A stretch of DNA of 64,000 nucleotides, taken from NCBI RefSeq assembly GCF_902167145.1, contig NC_050104.1, positions 105,101,849-105,165,848 on the forward strand. Reading direction: 5' to 3'. How positions within the stretch are numbered: the first letter of the stretch is position 1; the number at the start of each line of letters is the position of its first letter. Below are positions 62,197 to 64,000 of this stretch, one piece after another. The DNA comes from Zea mays (lineage: Eukaryota; Streptophyta; Magnoliopsida; Poales; Poaceae). Both the position numbers and the translations under genes were made by a program. Under the pieces are notes generated by a model, which saw only the letters and a list, made by a program, of their open reading frames with translations, had not been told where the DNA came from and did no database searches.

Positions 62197-64000
62197 TCCA
62201 TCATATGTGTCCGGGTCTAAGTTGTAATCTTCATCGTTAGGAACAGGTAACCTCCCGTGCGGTGATACCTTATACACAACATCCCAACCCTTAAGATGTT
62301 CTTTCGTTTGGCACGCATATGGGAGATAATACACTTGTGTGGCCTGTTGGGCCACGATATAGACATCGTCTCCTGGTAAGGTGGAATCTTGTCGATTTCG
62401 ACTATCCCAAGATTAGAATGTGTCTGTCTCGTCACTTGAGGGTCAAACCAATGACATTTGAATATCACTGGAGTAAGAGGTTTGGAACCATAAAAATTGA
62501 GCTCATATATTTCTTCGATTCGTCCAAAATAATCGACATTGTCAAGGCCGAGCATAAAGACTCTAGAACACGTTGTTTTCCGATTGGGCCGACTTTTGTC
62601 TTAGTTTGTTGTGCGAAAACGGTATCCATTGACGTCATACCCAGAATATTTCTTGACCCTATAAGCAAAGTCGTTGGCTACTTGTCTCAACTCGGCTTTC
62701 ATAGACAGATCTCTTTGGCCCTGCAAGTATTCGCAAGTTAAAAGATGCTAAATTGAGTTCAAAGACGTATCTCTTTTACAAACTAAGCATGTACCTTACG
62801 TTTGAACCAGGAAATGAAATCGGACAACCCATTTCTCGCACCCTTTCTAAGAAGAGTGTCATATTCCTGTGGAGTGGGGTCCCTTGATCGACGCTAGAAT
62901 TCATGAAGAAATTGTTCCATGTATGGCGTCACCTCTTCAAGGTTGGTCAATACATATAGCATGATATGCCGCCACTCTTCATGTGTCAGGGTCTTGGTGG
63001 TCGAGCCACTTGCGCTTCTGAGTTGGCCTCGAAATATGCTAAGGCTCGATTCATTGTCACCATCATTGTAACGAGGGGGTGGATTATGCACGCTCGACAG
63101 TTTGTCACCATAATAAGTTGTTGTGAAGTTTGAGACCTCCTCTAGAATGTATGCCTCTATAATGGAAGCCTCGATTTTGCATTTATTTCTACATTTCTTT
63201 CGAATAGTCTTTAGACATCTCTCGATTGGATAGCACCAACGTCCCTGCACGGGCCCCCTATTCATGCCTCATAGGGGAGATGAAGAATCAAATGCTGCAT
63301 TGGATTGAAGAAGTCGGGTGGAAATATCTTCTCAAGCTTACATAGTAACACGAGTGCCAATCTTTCCAAGTCTGCAACCACAGTCCGAGATAACTCTTTT
63401 GCACAAAGCTAACGGAAGAAATAGCTCAACTCTGAAAGCGCTAGCTAGACATGCTCAGGGACATAGCCTCGAACCATCGCAGGAAGAATCCGTTCAATCC
63501 ATATGTGGAAGTCATGACTCTTCATCCCTAAGACTCGCATAGTAGATAAGTTCACCCCCTACTCAGGTTAGCTGCATACCCATCAGGGAACATCAACATC
63601 TTGATCCACTGAAGTACTTCCTTCCTCTGGGCCCTGCTTAGGACGAAATCGGCCTTAGGCCTTCTCCACGTCTTTCCGCCACTTGGCAGCTTCATCTCTA
63701 GGTGTGGTCTATCACATAACGCTGCCAGATCCACTCTTGCCTTCACGTTATCCTTTGACTTATCAGGAATGTCCATAATTGTTGCCCATAGTGCCTCGAC
63801 AACATTCTTTTCAGTGTGCATCACGTCAATGTTGTGTGGAAGGAGCAGGTCGTCAAAATAGGGGAGCCGAGTCAAGCCAGACTTATGTGTCCACATATGT
63901 TGCTCACCATATCCCACAAAACCACCTTCTGTATTGGCCATGAGCCCATCTATCTGTTGACGAATTTTGGCACCAGTCATCGTTGCAGGTGGGCGGTCTG
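62197..64000 (-). pseudogene. TNP2 transposase of the CACTA element, main part, decayed and cut by window end
   Basis: Minus-strand order is the Tnp2/Transposase_21 core (63980-63552: LPYFDDLLLPHNIDVMHTEK, RKEVLQWIKMLMFPDGYAAN), a DUF4218-like domain (63440-62880: LEKIFPPDFFNPMQHLILHL, GRWCYPIERCLK), a 74-bp GT-AG intron (62794-62721), and a DUF4216-like domain (VDYFGRIEEIYELNF, VIFKCHWFDP), ending NLDPDTYDGEF at the D insertion. Decay includes a 1-bp loss near 63560, another shift near 63265, a shift near 62370, and several stops where the family has Trp, Gln or Lys. The protein would cut the TIRs during transposition. The N-terminus lies outside the window. Confidence 0.87.

Larger units (their letters stand above)
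47615..64000 (-). mobile_element. CACTA (En/Spm-like) transposon, decayed, extends past window end
   Basis: The terminus CACTACCAGAATCG begins at 47615, preceded by ttg as the candidate 3-bp target copy. Inward of it lie subterminal repeats, a TnpA/Ptta-type gene and a TNP2 transposase gene, both on the minus strand. The other terminus lies beyond 64000. Sirevirus D interrupts it at 50432-62191. Both genes carry stops or frameshifts, so it is not autonomous in this copy. Confidence 0.88.

Overview
The window is plant nuclear DNA, most likely from maize or a close relative (Zea). The reasons are layered long LTR retrotransposons, Sirevirus-type LTRs packed with GGACNGTCC palindromes, a CACTA element whose ends carry TTTGCCGAGTG repeats, and a bZIP60-type gene with grass-like codon use. 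About 85-90% is transposable element. One ordinary host gene is visible.

1-39898: one large Ty3/Gypsy element of the Tat lineage on the minus strand ('C', Huck-like). Its 3' LTR (1-1442) is cut by the window start and its 5' LTR is 38340-39898. Two younger Tekay/Del-type chromodomain Gypsy elements sit inside it. Element A (1663-14446, plus strand, target-site duplication tcatg) has an intact 1507-codon gag-pol. Element B (17207-30843, minus strand) has one in-frame TGA in gag. C's gag-protease-RT-RNase H-integrase lies in a single reading frame (38279 to 31791) broken by exactly three TAG codons. By eye, LTR divergence is about 2.5% for C, 0.25% for B and 0.15% for A, which agrees with the nesting order.

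39899-47614: a gene island. It holds decayed repeat sequence, a truncated Gypsy-like LTR (from 41931), a Stowaway-like MITE (43235-43380), a three-exon bZIP60-type unfolded-protein-response transcription factor on the minus strand (43636-45328), a hAT-like non-autonomous element (45815-46493), and a Gypsy leader/gag fragment.

47615-64000: the end and coding body of a decayed CACTA (En/Spm-like) transposon. It has a TnpA/Ptta-type gene and a TNP2 transposase gene, both on the minus strand. A young Sirevirus (Ty1/Copia, 'D', 50432-62191, TSD aactc) is inserted in the last coding part of TNP2. D has gag, pol and a third, env-position ORF.

The most informative signals are three. First, the bZIP60 mRNA has an IRE1-type paired hairpin; removing 20 or 23 nt would swap the membrane anchor for a nuclear-localisation tail. 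Second, both pol and the third ORF of D open immediately after canonical 3' splice sites. Third, both Tekay-type elements carry a small coiled-coil ORF between primer-binding site and gag. I see no CRISPR array, no tRNA or rRNA gene and no clearly new host system. All divergence counts and ages are by eye.
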